Shown here one piece after another: positions 44,086 to 53,101 of a stretch of DNA of 64,000 nucleotides. Where the stretch lies: contig PGYU01000001.1 of assembly GCA_002839825.1 (NCBI GenBank), forward strand, positions 248,001-312,000, in the 5' to 3' direction. Below the pieces are notes generated by a model, which saw nothing but the letters and a program-made list of their open reading frames with translations, was not told where the DNA came from and did not search any database. The DNA comes from Ignavibacteriae bacterium HGW-Ignavibacteriae-1 (lineage in GTDB: Bacteria > Bacteroidota > Ignavibacteria > Kapaibacteriales > UBA2268). Position 1 is the first letter of the stretch; the number at the start of each line of letters is the position of its first letter. A program made the position numbers and the translations under genes.

Positions 44086-44523
44086 ATGAAAAATGAAAAA
44101 ATGAAAATATATTTAATTTCAGCATTCTTTGCATTGTTGATTTTGAATTCTTGCAGCGATGTTAATGCTCCTTCAAAAAACGAATTCGATTTAGTTGGTT
44201 CTTGGGTGTCGGAAAGCGTAACTTTGGCAAACAAGCCTGATACTTATGTGATTGAAACTCCTGAAAATTACCAAGTTAAATTGACAATTTTAGCTGATGG
44301 AAATTTTGAGCTCACGCGTAGTACAGACAAGGACAATATTAGCGATTCCGGCTTGTGGTATTATTCCGAGAACGAAATAATTTTAAAGCTCAGATGCGAA
44401 ACCGGATTGGAATATGATTTGGATTATGACCCCACAAATGCTACAATTTTATTCAAATCTTTCGAATTTTACGACTTAGAACTCTTTGAAATTAATGCAA
44501 TCTTGGTTAAATCTAAAGTGTAA
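44086..44523 (+). CDS. Small lipoprotein with lipocalin-like domain
   Basis: A 145-residue predicted lipoprotein: basic start (a second ATG at 44101 is an alternative), hydrophobic h-region, and a lipobox ILNSC with the lipidated Cys about residue 23. The mature part opens with DLVGSWVSESVTLA and has repeated beta-prone segments (KLTILADGNFELTRS, SGLWYYSENEIILKL). This resembles the small lipocalin-like / META-type lipoproteins of Bacteroidota. No function can be assigned. It carries the TTGTAACTTTTT motif 38 bases upstream. Confidence 0.65.
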   Translation: MKNEKMKIYLISAFFALLILNSCSDVNAPSKNEFDLVGSWVSESVTLANKPDTYVIETPENYQVKLTILADGNFELTRSTDKDNISDSGLWYYSENEIILKLRCETGLEYDLDYDPTNATILFKSFEFYDLELFEINAILVKSKV

Positions 44524-44583
44524 GCCTTAGTTTTTCAACCATTTCTAAGCCTTTTAACACAATATTTCTCGTCACTTCAATAT

Positions 44584-44610
44584 CAAAAGCAATTTGCAAA
44601 TTTGCTTTTG
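44584..44610. repeat. Inverted repeat, possible terminator of the lipoprotein gene
   Basis: CAAAAGCAA (44584-44592) and TTGCTTTTG (44602-44610) form a perfect 9-bp stem with a 9-base loop, 60 bases after the lipoprotein stop. No immediate T run follows, so terminator function is uncertain. Confidence 0.4.
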
Positions 44611-44715
44611 TATCATATTAATATTATTCTTTTTTGAAATTGACAACGATTTTATCATTCAAAAATCATGCAAAAATGTTAAATTGTATTTTATTTTGTA
44701 ACGAATCTTAAAAAT

Positions 44716-47700
44716 ATGTGTTATAGTAGTATGAGTAAAATGAAAAATGTAATTAGATTGTCGCTTCTGTTTGTTATCGTTTCTTGCATTCCCGTCACCG
44801 CACATCCTTGGTATCACTTGGTTCCTAAGGATAGTGTTGACAGTTTCTATGCTGTTCAAAATGCCTATAACCAATATTGGAGTGATCAAGAGCAAAGCAA
44901 AGGCTCGGGTTGGAAACAATTCAAAAGATGGGAGCATTTTTGGGGTGAACGTGTTTATCCGAGTGGAATATTTCCCGATGCATATGATGTAATGACAAGT
45001 TATAGCCAATTCCTCGAAGGGCAAAAAGATAGAGACAATTTGCAAAAGACATATTTTTGGCGTGAGGAAGGTCCAAAAGAAGTGCCCGAAAATTTACTCA
45101 GCTACCAATCATCAGGCATTGGCAGGCTGAATGTGGTTCGGATGCACCCTACAAACAGCAATATAATTTTTGCAGGTTCTGCAAGTGGCGGGATTTGGAA
45201 AAGTACAGACAAAGGCGGGACTTGGGAATTACTTCAATTCTCAGATGTCTTATCACTCGGTATTAGCGATATTGCAATTTCCAATCAGAATCCTGATTTG
45301 ATATATGCCGCCACCGGTGATGACAATGGTCACTTTCAATCAAGAACTTACTCAATTGGTGTTTTGAAATCAACTGATGGTGGCAAAAGTTGGCTATCAG
45401 TAGGTCTGGATTATGAAATTCCACAAAGAGTCTTAGCGTCACGAATACTGATTCATCCCGAAGATGATAATATCGTCATTGTGGGTGGCTCAAACGGTAT
45501 TTTCAAAACAACTGACGGTGGTAATGAATGGGTGCGAGTGTATTCTGCCCGATTTGTCAAGCGTATGGAATTCAAACCCGATGACCCAAGTATAGTTTAT
45601 GCTGCAACGTCCGGATTTTATTCATCATTTTCAGAAGCGGAATTTTACAAGAGCACTGATGGTGGAGACACATGGGAATACATTCGTCGTTTCAATGGAG
45701 CTGTTAGATTAGAAATTGGCGTTACTCCACATGATGCTAATTATGTTTACTTGTTAGGTGCAAATAGTACTTATGGTGGTTTGCATGGGATATTCCGTTC
45801 AACAGATGCCGGAAGCACATTTGAACTTATGGCTAATACTCCTAATATTTTGAATATTAATGTTAATGGCGAAGGTAGTACAGGGCAGGGTTTTTATGAT
45901 TTGGCTCTTGCTGTTTCACCGGTTGATAAAGACCAATTGTATGTTGGTGGAATTCATATTTGGAAAAGTATGAATGGAGGAAAAAATTGGCAGTTACTAA
46001 ATCATTGGACCGGTTCAAATGGTCTGCCTTTCGTACATGCCGACCAACATAATTTAGTCATTAATCCGGAAACTTTAGATTTATTCTCTGCAAATGACGG
46101 TGGTTTGTATGTTTCGACCAATAACGGTTCTTCATGGAAAGATATTAGCTCCGGGCTTGGAATTACCCAATTATGGAGTATTGACGTTTCTCAAACCGAA
46201 CCCGGTTACATTGCATTAGGCACTCAAGATAATGGTTCGCATATTTTGAAAAACGGCAAATGGTATCATGTAAATGGTGGAGACGGTATGGTGCCTTTGA
46301 TTGATTCCGAGAGTCCACAATATCTATACACAAGTATGCAAAATGGAAATATCTATCGCTCGGTCAATGGTGGAAATTCCTTTAGCCGTATTCTTCATAC
46401 GGGTCGATTCACTAATGAAAGTTCTGCTTGGGTAGCACCATTTGTAATGAATCCATACAGTGGCCGAAGCCTTTATGTTGGATATCGAAATATATACAAA
46501 TCTGAAAATAGAGGTTCTAATTGGAGGAAAATTTCTTCAATTGATAGATACCCCCTAAATGTAATTGCAATTGCACCATCAGATACGAATGTGATTTATA
46601 CAGCAACTGCATCTGATTTATATGTTACCAAAGATGAAGGAAAATCGTGGAAAGTGCTTTTTTCGGCAAATGCTCAAATTAAAGGTATTGCTGTTGATAA
46701 CAAAAATCCGGAAAGACTTTGGGTTACACTAAGCGGATATTCTGACGGAAATAAAGTTTTTGAAATCAATGGCGACAAAGCTCAGAATATTTCATATAAT
46801 TTACCAAACGTTCCAGTAAATTCAATTATTTACCACAAAAATTCTGCACGTACTCTTTATATCGCTACTGATGTAGGAGTTATGGTGTTTGACCCATTTA
46901 GCTTAGAATGGCAAGTTCTAAATGTTGGTTTGCCACCTGTAGTTGTTAATGATTTGAAAATAAGTTATTTGGAAGGAAGAATTTTTGCAGGGACACATGG
47001 CAGAGGTGTATGGTCAACTCAGGTTTTTGATTGTAATACCGAAAAACCTGATTTTACATTCTCCGGACCACTCGCTTTTTGCCAAGGTCAAGATAGCGTA
47101 AAGTTAACGCTGCAAGGTGAACATTACGATTTTACTTGGTCAAATGGTGAAACAACGAGAACAATCTGGGCTAAGGAATCCGGCGCCTATTATGTAAATG
47201 TGCGGAATGCCGAAGGCTGTAGTGAACGTTCAGATTACATAACTGTCAATGTAACATCTGTTCCTGTGTTTGAAATTAAGCATAATGGCGCCGGAACAGG
47301 AGTTATATGCGGACAAAGTGAAATTAGCTTATATGCTAATTTTGGATTAAAAGATTATAAATGGTCAACCGGCGCAACATCGGCAAAAATTGAAGTTACA
47401 GAAGCCGGTGAATATTGGGTGACTGCGGTCACTCAAGAAGATTGCCCTGTAAAAGCAGGTCCTTTTATAGTTGCAAAAGCAGAATTCCCTGAAAAACCAT
47501 ACATCTTTTTTGACCAAAATTATCTTAAGTCAACTGAAGCCGTTTCATATAAATGGTATTTTAATGATGTATTCATTGAGAACTCAGATACGATTGCGAT
47601 TGAACTAACTAAAATCGGTAAATATGTGGTTGAAACCTTTAACGAGTACGGTTGCTCTTCAAAATCAGAAGCATTATTGATTGAAACGAGTGTTTATGAT

Positions 47701-47952
47701 GATGTAAATGGTCAATATATACAAATCATACCAAATCCTGCGCGAGATTTTGTCAATATCATACTATCACCGGAACTAAACGCAAAAGAGTTGATAATAT
47801 ATGATGCTATTGGAAGAGAGATTTTAAGAATTGAATCCGGCAATGAACTCAACCATTCCATAAACACAGGTAAATACCCCAACGGAGTGTATAAAATTGT
47901 GGTTAGTAGTTCCGACAAACAAATCGTCCAACAGCTAATAATTGCTAACTAA
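44716..47952 (+). CDS. Secreted BNR/sortilin-like beta-propeller protein with T9SS sorting domain
   Basis: A 1078-residue exported protein. The signal peptide follows a second or third Met (44731 or 44740; hydrophobic MKNVIRLSLLFVIVSC). Residues about 110-780 contain repeated BNR/Asp-box and VPS10/sortilin-like blades (GGIWKSTDKGGTWE, VLKSTDGGKSWLSV, YKSTDGGDTWEYI), i.e. a multi-blade propeller. Residues about 790-970 hold Ig-like modules with Y-x-W-S-x-G-x-T-x-x-I motifs and Cys pairs. The last roughly 75 residues are a type A T9SS signal (PNPARDFVNI...IYDAIGREI...YPNGVYKIVV). The next gene is a full-length paralogue. Function is unknown; adhesion or degradation of extracellular polymers is possible. 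Confidence 0.85.
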   Translation: MCYSSMSKMKNVIRLSLLFVIVSCIPVTAHPWYHLVPKDSVDSFYAVQNAYNQYWSDQEQSKGSGWKQFKRWEHFWGERVYPSGIFPDAYDVMTSYSQFLEGQKDRDNLQKTYFWREEGPKEVPENLLSYQSSGIGRLNVVRMHPTNSNIIFAGSASGGIWKSTDKGGTWELLQFSDVLSLGISDIAISNQNPDLIYAATGDDNGHFQSRTYSIGVLKSTDGGKSWLSVGLDYEIPQRVLASRILIHPEDDNIVIVGGSNGIFKTTDGGNEWVRVYSARFVKRMEFKPDDPSIVYAATSGFYSSFSEAEFYKSTDGGDTWEYIRRFNGAVRLEIGVTPHDANYVYLLGANSTYGGLHGIFRSTDAGSTFELMANTPNILNINVNGEGSTGQGFYDLALAVSPVDKDQLYVGGIHIWKSMNGGKNWQLLNHWTGSNGLPFVHADQHNLVINPETLDLFSANDGGLYVSTNNGSSWKDISSGLGITQLWSIDVSQTEPGYIALGTQDNGSHILKNGKWYHVNGGDGMVPLIDSESPQYLYTSMQNGNIYRSVNGGNSFSRILHTGRFTNESSAWVAPFVMNPYSGRSLYVGYRNIYKSENRGSNWRKISSIDRYPLNVIAIAPSDTNVIYTATASDLYVTKDEGKSWKVLFSANAQIKGIAVDNKNPERLWVTLSGYSDGNKVFEINGDKAQNISYNLPNVPVNSIIYHKNSARTLYIATDVGVMVFDPFSLEWQVLNVGLPPVVVNDLKISYLEGRIFAGTHGRGVWSTQVFDCNTEKPDFTFSGPLAFCQGQDSVKLTLQGEHYDFTWSNGETTRTIWAKESGAYYVNVRNAEGCSERSDYITVNVTSVPVFEIKHNGAGTGVICGQSEISLYANFGLKDYKWSTGATSAKIEVTEAGEYWVTAVTQEDCPVKAGPFIVAKAEFPEKPYIFFDQNYLKSTEAVSYKWYFNDVFIENSDTIAIELTKIGKYVVETFNEYGCSSKSEALLIETSVYDDVNGQYIQIIPNPARDFVNIILSPELNAKELIIYDAIGREILRIESGNELNHSINTGKYPNGVYKIVVSSSDKQIVQQLIIAN

Positions 47953-48335
47953 TGTGAAACTGAGAGTAGTTTATATTTTGCTTTTCCTGATGCCGATATG
48001 TATAAATGTATCGGCATTATTTTTTAATACTTTCGATACAGAAAAATTTGAAACTTGGATCTCGAAAACGACAAAGTAAGTTACGAAAATTCATATTTTT
48101 GATTTGTTGGAATAAATCTGCTATGGGAATGTAGATTATACATTCAAATAAGCTCAACACTATTATAAACAATGACTTACACGAATCTAATCAAGCACGT
48201 ATTGCATTATTTTTCTCTTACGTTCGTCAGAATAATATAAACTTTTATTAAATTTTTGTAACTTTTTGAGCATTTGAAGTGTCTATTAAGTATATGCATA
48301 TTGCAAACTTTGAATATTAAATATAATTGGTGCTT
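47953..48335. other. Intergenic region between the two BNR paralogues
   Basis: About 380 bases without a convincing gene. It holds a terminator hairpin near 47991-48026 and the TTGTAACTTTTT motif at 48257-48268. The rest is AT-rich with no RNA gene that I can recognise. Confidence 0.6.
47989..48026 (+). terminator. Intrinsic terminator after the first BNR gene
   Basis: TGCCGATA (47991-47998) / TATCGGCA (48009-48016) with a 10-base loop, followed by TTATTTTTT. It separates the two paralogous genes transcriptionally. Confidence 0.75.
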
Positions 48336-51300
48336 ATGAAAAACATTTTGATGGTTGCTGTCCTTCTGGCAGCTTTTTTTTCGGCTAATACCGCAGAATC
48401 CCAAAAAACATTCATAAATTTGAGTGACGGAAGCGAACTAAATTTTCACAAAATCGTACAAATGCAAGTTGAACATTGGGGCGACGCTCCAATATCAGAA
48501 CGAAAAGGATACAAACAATTTAAACGATGGGAACAATTTTGGCTTCCGCGAACTTTCCCTACAGGTAATTTCCCCGAAGGAACTGAAATATTCGAGGAAA
48601 TGAGAATTATTGATAATTATTCAAAAGACGACCCTTCGTTGATGAGTTCAGATTGGCAATCAGTTGGTCCATTTAACGAGCCAAATGCTTCTGACGAGCA
48701 ACGTGGTATCGGCAGAGTAAACGTGGTTAGACTTCACCCTCAAGATGAAAATGAAATTTGGATTGGTTCGGCTTCCGGTGGTTTGTGGCGTTCTAAAGAT
48801 GCCGGAGCCAATTGGGAAACTTTCCCTTTTACGCAATTCCTTTCTCTTGGTATATCCGATATTACATTTAGTAAATCTAATCCTGCAATCATTTACGTTA
48901 CAACAGGCGATGTATATGGTTCATCCGGCTCTCGCGATTTTTACAGTATTGGATTAATCAAAACTACTAATGGTGGCAATACTTGGGAGCTAACAAATTT
49001 ACGAAGAGAATTATCTGACCAAAAGCATGTATGTAAAGTGATTATTCATCCAAGCGACCCGAATAATCTAACTGTAGCAACTAGTGAAGGAATGTTCAAA
49101 TCATTCGATGGTGGCGATACTTGGGAATTGAAAAGTGACCCGGTGTTTTTCATTGATTTGAAAGCGAATCCCGAAAATCATGACATAATGTATGCTTCGA
49201 CATTTAGTATGGTTAATGGAGCGGGAAATATATATGTAACTGAAGATGGAGGTATGACTTGGACAAGCACTTTCAATGGTTCAAACATAGTAAGAATTGC
49301 CTTAGCGGTTACTCCGGCAGAACCAAATTTGGTTTATGCCTTGATAGCCAACAAAAATAATTTCGGTTTTCACTCTTTACTCGAATCCAAAGACGCAGGC
49401 AAAACTTGGGAAACAATTGCCAACCCAACATCTAATGGTAATATTCTTGGTTGGTATAATGGCACTCTTTCAAATGATTTCAGAGGGCAGGGACAATATG
49501 ATTTGTGTATTGCAGCCTCACCGTCAAATTCCAGGGAAGTCTATGTTGGTGGAATAAATATCTGGAAAAGCAACAACGGTGCAAGAAATTTCACAAAAAA
49601 CTCCCATTGGGTATCTTTAGACCCTAATTTCCCATATGTTCATGCAGATATTCATGAGCTTGTATTTAATGCAAATGGGTCTATTATTTATTCCGCTAAT
49701 GATGGTGGTATTTATCGCAGTACAAATGGCGGTGGTGTCTGGACAAGTATTTCAAACGGACTAAATATCACCCAATTTTATCGTATTGGAGTTTCGCAAA
49801 AAGATGTTTCTTTATCATTCTTAGCCGGAGCTCAAGATAACGGTACTAAAAGAGTGAAATTCAATCAATGGGCTAAAGTTCATGGGGGAGATGGTATGGA
49901 ATGTATTATTGACCCAGATGATAATTCAAGAGTTTATGCTTCTACATATAATGGTCAATTCCGTCGCTCACTCAATGGTGGTAATAGTTTCGCAAATATG
50001 TTATCCGAAAATTATACAAATGAAAAAGGGGCTTGGACAGCGCCGTTAATTTTAAACCCGCAAAATTCCGCAACAATATTTGCCGGTTACCAAAACGTAT
50101 GGGTGTCACGAAATTATGGAGCATCCGGTTCATGGTCTAAAATATCAGCGATTAATCCGGGTTCCAGCTTAATTGCACTTGCATGTGCACCATCAGATAC
50201 AAATGTTATATATGCTGCATCACTGACCAAAATTTTCGCTACATATAATAATGGTGCAAATTGGGAAGAAATTCATACTTCGGAAAGAGCTATAACTTAT
50301 CTTTGGGTTGACGAAAATGATGCTCGAAGGATTTGGGTCTCAAAATCGGGATATACAGATTATGATAAGGTTTACGAAATCAACGGCACTGAAGTAATAA
50401 ATATGTCAGGAAATTTGCCGAATTTGCCTATAAATTGCATTATCAAGCAAGAAGATTCCCCCGATAGACTTTATGTCGGTACAGATATAGGCGTCTTTTA
50501 CAGTGATTTTGGTTCTGCTAATTGGAAAAGATTCGGAAATGGTTTACCAAATGTTATAGTGAATGAATTAGAAATTCACAAGAATTCGAAGCGTTTAGTA
50601 GCCGCGACCTACGGCAGAGGCATCTGGGTTACAGACTTGATTGAATGCGACGGAATATCGCCCAATATCAAAGCAGATACCGACACTGAATTGTGCCCTG
50701 GAGAAACTGCAGTTTTGAGCATTGACGGACCGTATTCCGGTTACAAGTGGTCAACAGGTGAATCCACTCCATCAATTACTGTCAACAAAACAGGAGCATA
50801 TTCGATTTACATAGTCAGTCAAGACGCATGTGAAATCAAATCTAAGGCGATTTTTGTTAATGTCAGAGAAGTACCTGAATTAAATATTCAGAGTAATGGT
50901 AGTGATTTTATATGCGAAAATGGCGAAACACTTTTATTCGCGTCATCAGGATTTGAATCTTACCAATGGAGTAATGGTATGACCGATAGAAATATCACTA
51001 TTTCCGAACCGGGAGATTATTTCGTTGTTGGAACTACTATTTCAGGTTGTACCGAAACAAGCGAATCCATAACCATCGTTCAAAAACCTGCTCCTGCTAA
51101 ACCATTTATCAGTTTCCAAGGAAATACTTTAGTGGCATCTGAAGCTGATAGTTACCAATGGTATCTGAACGGCAAAAAATTAGTTTTTGAACGCAAACAG
51201 ACAATCCAATACAAACAAATTGGTGAATATCAAGTAGAAATAAGTGACGAATTTGGTTGTACAAACATCTCCGAACCATATTCAATTATCACAAGTGTAG

Positions 51301-51554
51301 AAGAGATTTCGGAAACAAGTGATATCACGATTTCTTCAAATTCCGAAAATGGATTATTTCAAGTTATGCTCTCAGAAACAGTAAACGATATTAAGGTTGA
51401 AGTTACTGATTATACCGGCAGAACATTGATACAGAATAATCACACAAACATAAACCGCTTTGAGATTGATTTGCAGAATTATCCTACATCTGTATATTTT
51501 GTCAAATTGACGATTGGCGGCAAATCATTTTACGAAAAATTGATAGTAAAATAA
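48336..51554 (+). CDS. Secreted BNR/sortilin-like paralogue with T9SS sorting domain
   Basis: A 1072-residue protein from the ATG at 48336 (a TTG three codons earlier is the only other option). The signal peptide is MKNILMVAVLLAAFFSANTAES. Its architecture is the same as the previous gene: an N-terminal KQFKRWEQFW segment found in both, BNR/VPS10 blades (GGLWRSKDAGANWETF, IKTTNGGNTWEL, ESKDAGKTWETI) to about 770, Ig-like W-S-x-G modules with Cys (about 780-960), and a T9SS-like end (VTDYTGRTLIQ...YPTSVYFVKLTIGG). Order, length and shared motifs show a tandem duplication, now clearly diverged. It ends at a strong terminator. The role is unknown. Confidence 0.85.
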   Translation: MKNILMVAVLLAAFFSANTAESQKTFINLSDGSELNFHKIVQMQVEHWGDAPISERKGYKQFKRWEQFWLPRTFPTGNFPEGTEIFEEMRIIDNYSKDDPSLMSSDWQSVGPFNEPNASDEQRGIGRVNVVRLHPQDENEIWIGSASGGLWRSKDAGANWETFPFTQFLSLGISDITFSKSNPAIIYVTTGDVYGSSGSRDFYSIGLIKTTNGGNTWELTNLRRELSDQKHVCKVIIHPSDPNNLTVATSEGMFKSFDGGDTWELKSDPVFFIDLKANPENHDIMYASTFSMVNGAGNIYVTEDGGMTWTSTFNGSNIVRIALAVTPAEPNLVYALIANKNNFGFHSLLESKDAGKTWETIANPTSNGNILGWYNGTLSNDFRGQGQYDLCIAASPSNSREVYVGGINIWKSNNGARNFTKNSHWVSLDPNFPYVHADIHELVFNANGSIIYSANDGGIYRSTNGGGVWTSISNGLNITQFYRIGVSQKDVSLSFLAGAQDNGTKRVKFNQWAKVHGGDGMECIIDPDDNSRVYASTYNGQFRRSLNGGNSFANMLSENYTNEKGAWTAPLILNPQNSATIFAGYQNVWVSRNYGASGSWSKISAINPGSSLIALACAPSDTNVIYAASLTKIFATYNNGANWEEIHTSERAITYLWVDENDARRIWVSKSGYTDYDKVYEINGTEVINMSGNLPNLPINCIIKQEDSPDRLYVGTDIGVFYSDFGSANWKRFGNGLPNVIVNELEIHKNSKRLVAATYGRGIWVTDLIECDGISPNIKADTDTELCPGETAVLSIDGPYSGYKWSTGESTPSITVNKTGAYSIYIVSQDACEIKSKAIFVNVREVPELNIQSNGSDFICENGETLLFASSGFESYQWSNGMTDRNITISEPGDYFVVGTTISGCTETSESITIVQKPAPAKPFISFQGNTLVASEADSYQWYLNGKKLVFERKQTIQYKQIGEYQVEISDEFGCTNISEPYSIITSVEEISETSDITISSNSENGLFQVMLSETVNDIKVEVTDYTGRTLIQNNHTNINRFEIDLQNYPTSVYFVKLTIGGKSFYEKLIVK

Positions 51555-51578
51555 AAAAAAATCAATCTTCTTTTAAAC

Positions 51579-51606
51579 ACCCCCACAGTAGTTGGGGGTT
51601 TTTTAT
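51579..51606 (+). terminator. Intrinsic terminator after the second BNR gene
   Basis: ACCCCCA (51579-51585) / TGGGGGT (51593-51599), 7-base loop, followed by TTTTTT (51599-51604). It lies directly before the ruvA promoter. Confidence 0.88.
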
Positions 51607-51614
51607 TATTTTTG
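51607..51614 (+). promoter_or_regulatory. Bacteroidota-type -7 element (TATTTTTG) for ruvA
   Basis: TATTTTTG matches TAnnTTTG exactly, is followed by C as in many Bacteroidota promoters, and lies 27 bases before the ruvA ATG. GGAGAG at 51622-51627 is a good ribosome binding site. Confidence 0.5.
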
Positions 51615-51633
51615 CTGATATGGAGAGCAAAAT

Positions 51634-52236
51634 ATGATATATGCATTAGAAGGAAAATTATTCAACAAGACTTCAACCGAAGTTGTTGTGAATTGCAACG
51701 GAATTCACTATTTGGCAGGTATTTCGCTCAATACATTTGAAAAATTACCCGCTGCCGGCAATCCTGTATTCATTTTCACTTATCACCAAACCCGAGAAGA
51801 CGGAACCTTTTTGTTCGGCTTTTCGGATGTTAATGAATTGGAATTGTTCAAATTGCTAATCTCTATTTCGGGAATTGGTCCCAAAAGTGCACTCGGTATT
51901 TTGTCTTCAGTTACTCCTGATGATTTCCATGATATACTGTTATCCAAAGATTTGAACAGATTAACCAAGTTTCCGGGAATCGGCAAAAAAACAGCCGAAC
52001 GAATCTTATTCGAACTCGGTGACAAATCCTTGGCAATAATTGCTAAATTCAGCAAATCCGACAGAAAAATCGGTCTTTCGTCAAATGTGGATGACGCCAT
52101 AGCAGCACTTACATCATTGGGATACAATCACGCAGTAGCCGAGAAATCTGTTAAAGCTGTAATCCGAGACGGCGATAGTCAGAATCTGACCACTGAAGAT
52201 ATTATCAAACTTGCCTTAAAATTTCAAATGAGATAG
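51634..52236 (+). CDS. ruvA: Holliday junction DNA helicase subunit RuvA
   Basis: Holliday-junction-binding subunit of the RuvAB branch-migration motor; 200 residues, typical. The N-terminal OB domain (MIYALEGKLFNKTSTEVVVNC to FGFSD) is followed by two helix-hairpin-helix motifs (ISGIGPKSALGIL; FPGIGKKTAERIL) and a C-terminal RuvB-binding three-helix domain (VDDAIAALTSLGYNHAVAEKSV). No ruvB or ruvC is adjacent. The HisA-like gene begins 2 bases after the stop, so the two are probably co-transcribed. Confidence 0.97.
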   Translation: MIYALEGKLFNKTSTEVVVNCNGIHYLAGISLNTFEKLPAAGNPVFIFTYHQTREDGTFLFGFSDVNELELFKLLISISGIGPKSALGILSSVTPDDFHDILLSKDLNRLTKFPGIGKKTAERILFELGDKSLAIIAKFSKSDRKIGLSSNVDDAIAALTSLGYNHAVAEKSVKAVIRDGDSQNLTTEDIIKLALKFQMR

Positions 52237-52238
52237 CC

Positions 52239-52976
52239 ATGTTATTAGTAATACCTGCGATAGAGATGAGAAATGGAACTTGCTTTGGCTGCATCGAAGG
52301 CGAAGCAGGCACTTTTGACTATTATCAAGAATTGTTCGAAAACCCATTGCTCTTAGTCAAACTGATGAGAGAAGAGAATTCCAAGGCACTCCATGTTTAT
52401 GATTATGATTCATTTCATACCGACGACAGCTCTGCAAATCTCAAGTCAATTCTGAACTTAAGCCAAAACTTCGATATTCCGATTCAACTTCACACCAAAT
52501 ACATTGATACAGCTCACAGCAAGATGCTGCTTGATAGTGGAATTTATCGTCTCATTATAAATGAACTGAATCATGAAAACTTACAATCAGTAGCGAGTTT
52601 ATTGAAATCCTATTCGCCATCAAGAATCGTTTTTTGGTGCGAACTTGACCAACAAAACCAATTATTGAGCAAAAGTGGGAGAGACTTAGATGAATGTCTG
52701 AAGCAAATTCAGAGTATTGGGGGCAAAAGAATTGTTGTCAAATATTCTGATAGGATGTTTGACGATTCTCGTTACGAATTTACAAAAACATTATATAGTA
52801 ATTACCACTTGAAAATATCGCTCTACGAGGGAGTTTATGACTATCAAGAGTTGATAATGCTCAATAAGGAAACCTCAAGTGGCATAGATTCTGTGATTAT
52901 GTCGGAATCTCTTTTCCAAAATTGTTTCCCTTGTCAGAAAATTTGGAGATTAGCAGAATCAAAATTGATGAACTAA
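52239..52976 (+). CDS. HisA-fold (TIM-barrel) protein with lost active site
   Basis: A 245-residue protein whose start (LLVIPAIEMRNGTCFGCIEGEAG), NPLLLVKLM...ALHVYDYDSF and PIQLHTKYID segments align by eye with HisA (phosphoribosylformimino-AICAR-P isomerase). Key residues differ. The first catalytic Asp of PALDL is Glu9. The first phosphate loop, normally GGGxR, is HTKYID (residues 83-88), and the second, normally GGI, is YEGVYD (194-199). It therefore probably cannot bind the bis-phosphorylated HisA substrate. It may be a repurposed barrel or a relic kept for another role. It is tightly linked to ruvA (2-base gap), and no his operon is present. Confidence 0.6.
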   Translation: MLLVIPAIEMRNGTCFGCIEGEAGTFDYYQELFENPLLLVKLMREENSKALHVYDYDSFHTDDSSANLKSILNLSQNFDIPIQLHTKYIDTAHSKMLLDSGIYRLIINELNHENLQSVASLLKSYSPSRIVFWCELDQQNQLLSKSGRDLDECLKQIQSIGGKRIVVKYSDRMFDDSRYEFTKTLYSNYHLKISLYEGVYDYQELIMLNKETSSGIDSVIMSESLFQNCFPCQKIWRLAESKLMN

Positions 52977-53022
52977 ATTGCTATAAAGTGATAAATGATT
53001 TTATCTGATAAGGATAATTTCG

Positions 53023-53029
53023 TATTTTG
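53023..53029 (+). promoter_or_regulatory. Near-consensus -7 element (TATTTTGC) for nuoG
   Basis: TATTTTGC in the 125-base gap before nuoG is one base short of TAnnTTTGC. The same sequence occurs before dtd on the other strand. An AAAGCGGAG ribosome binding site follows near 53087. This is a candidate only. Confidence 0.3.
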
Positions 53030-53101
53030 CATATTGAAAATTTTACGATTTCATTAAAAAGTTATTGAAATATTTATAATAAATAAAGCGGAGCATTTAA
53101 T

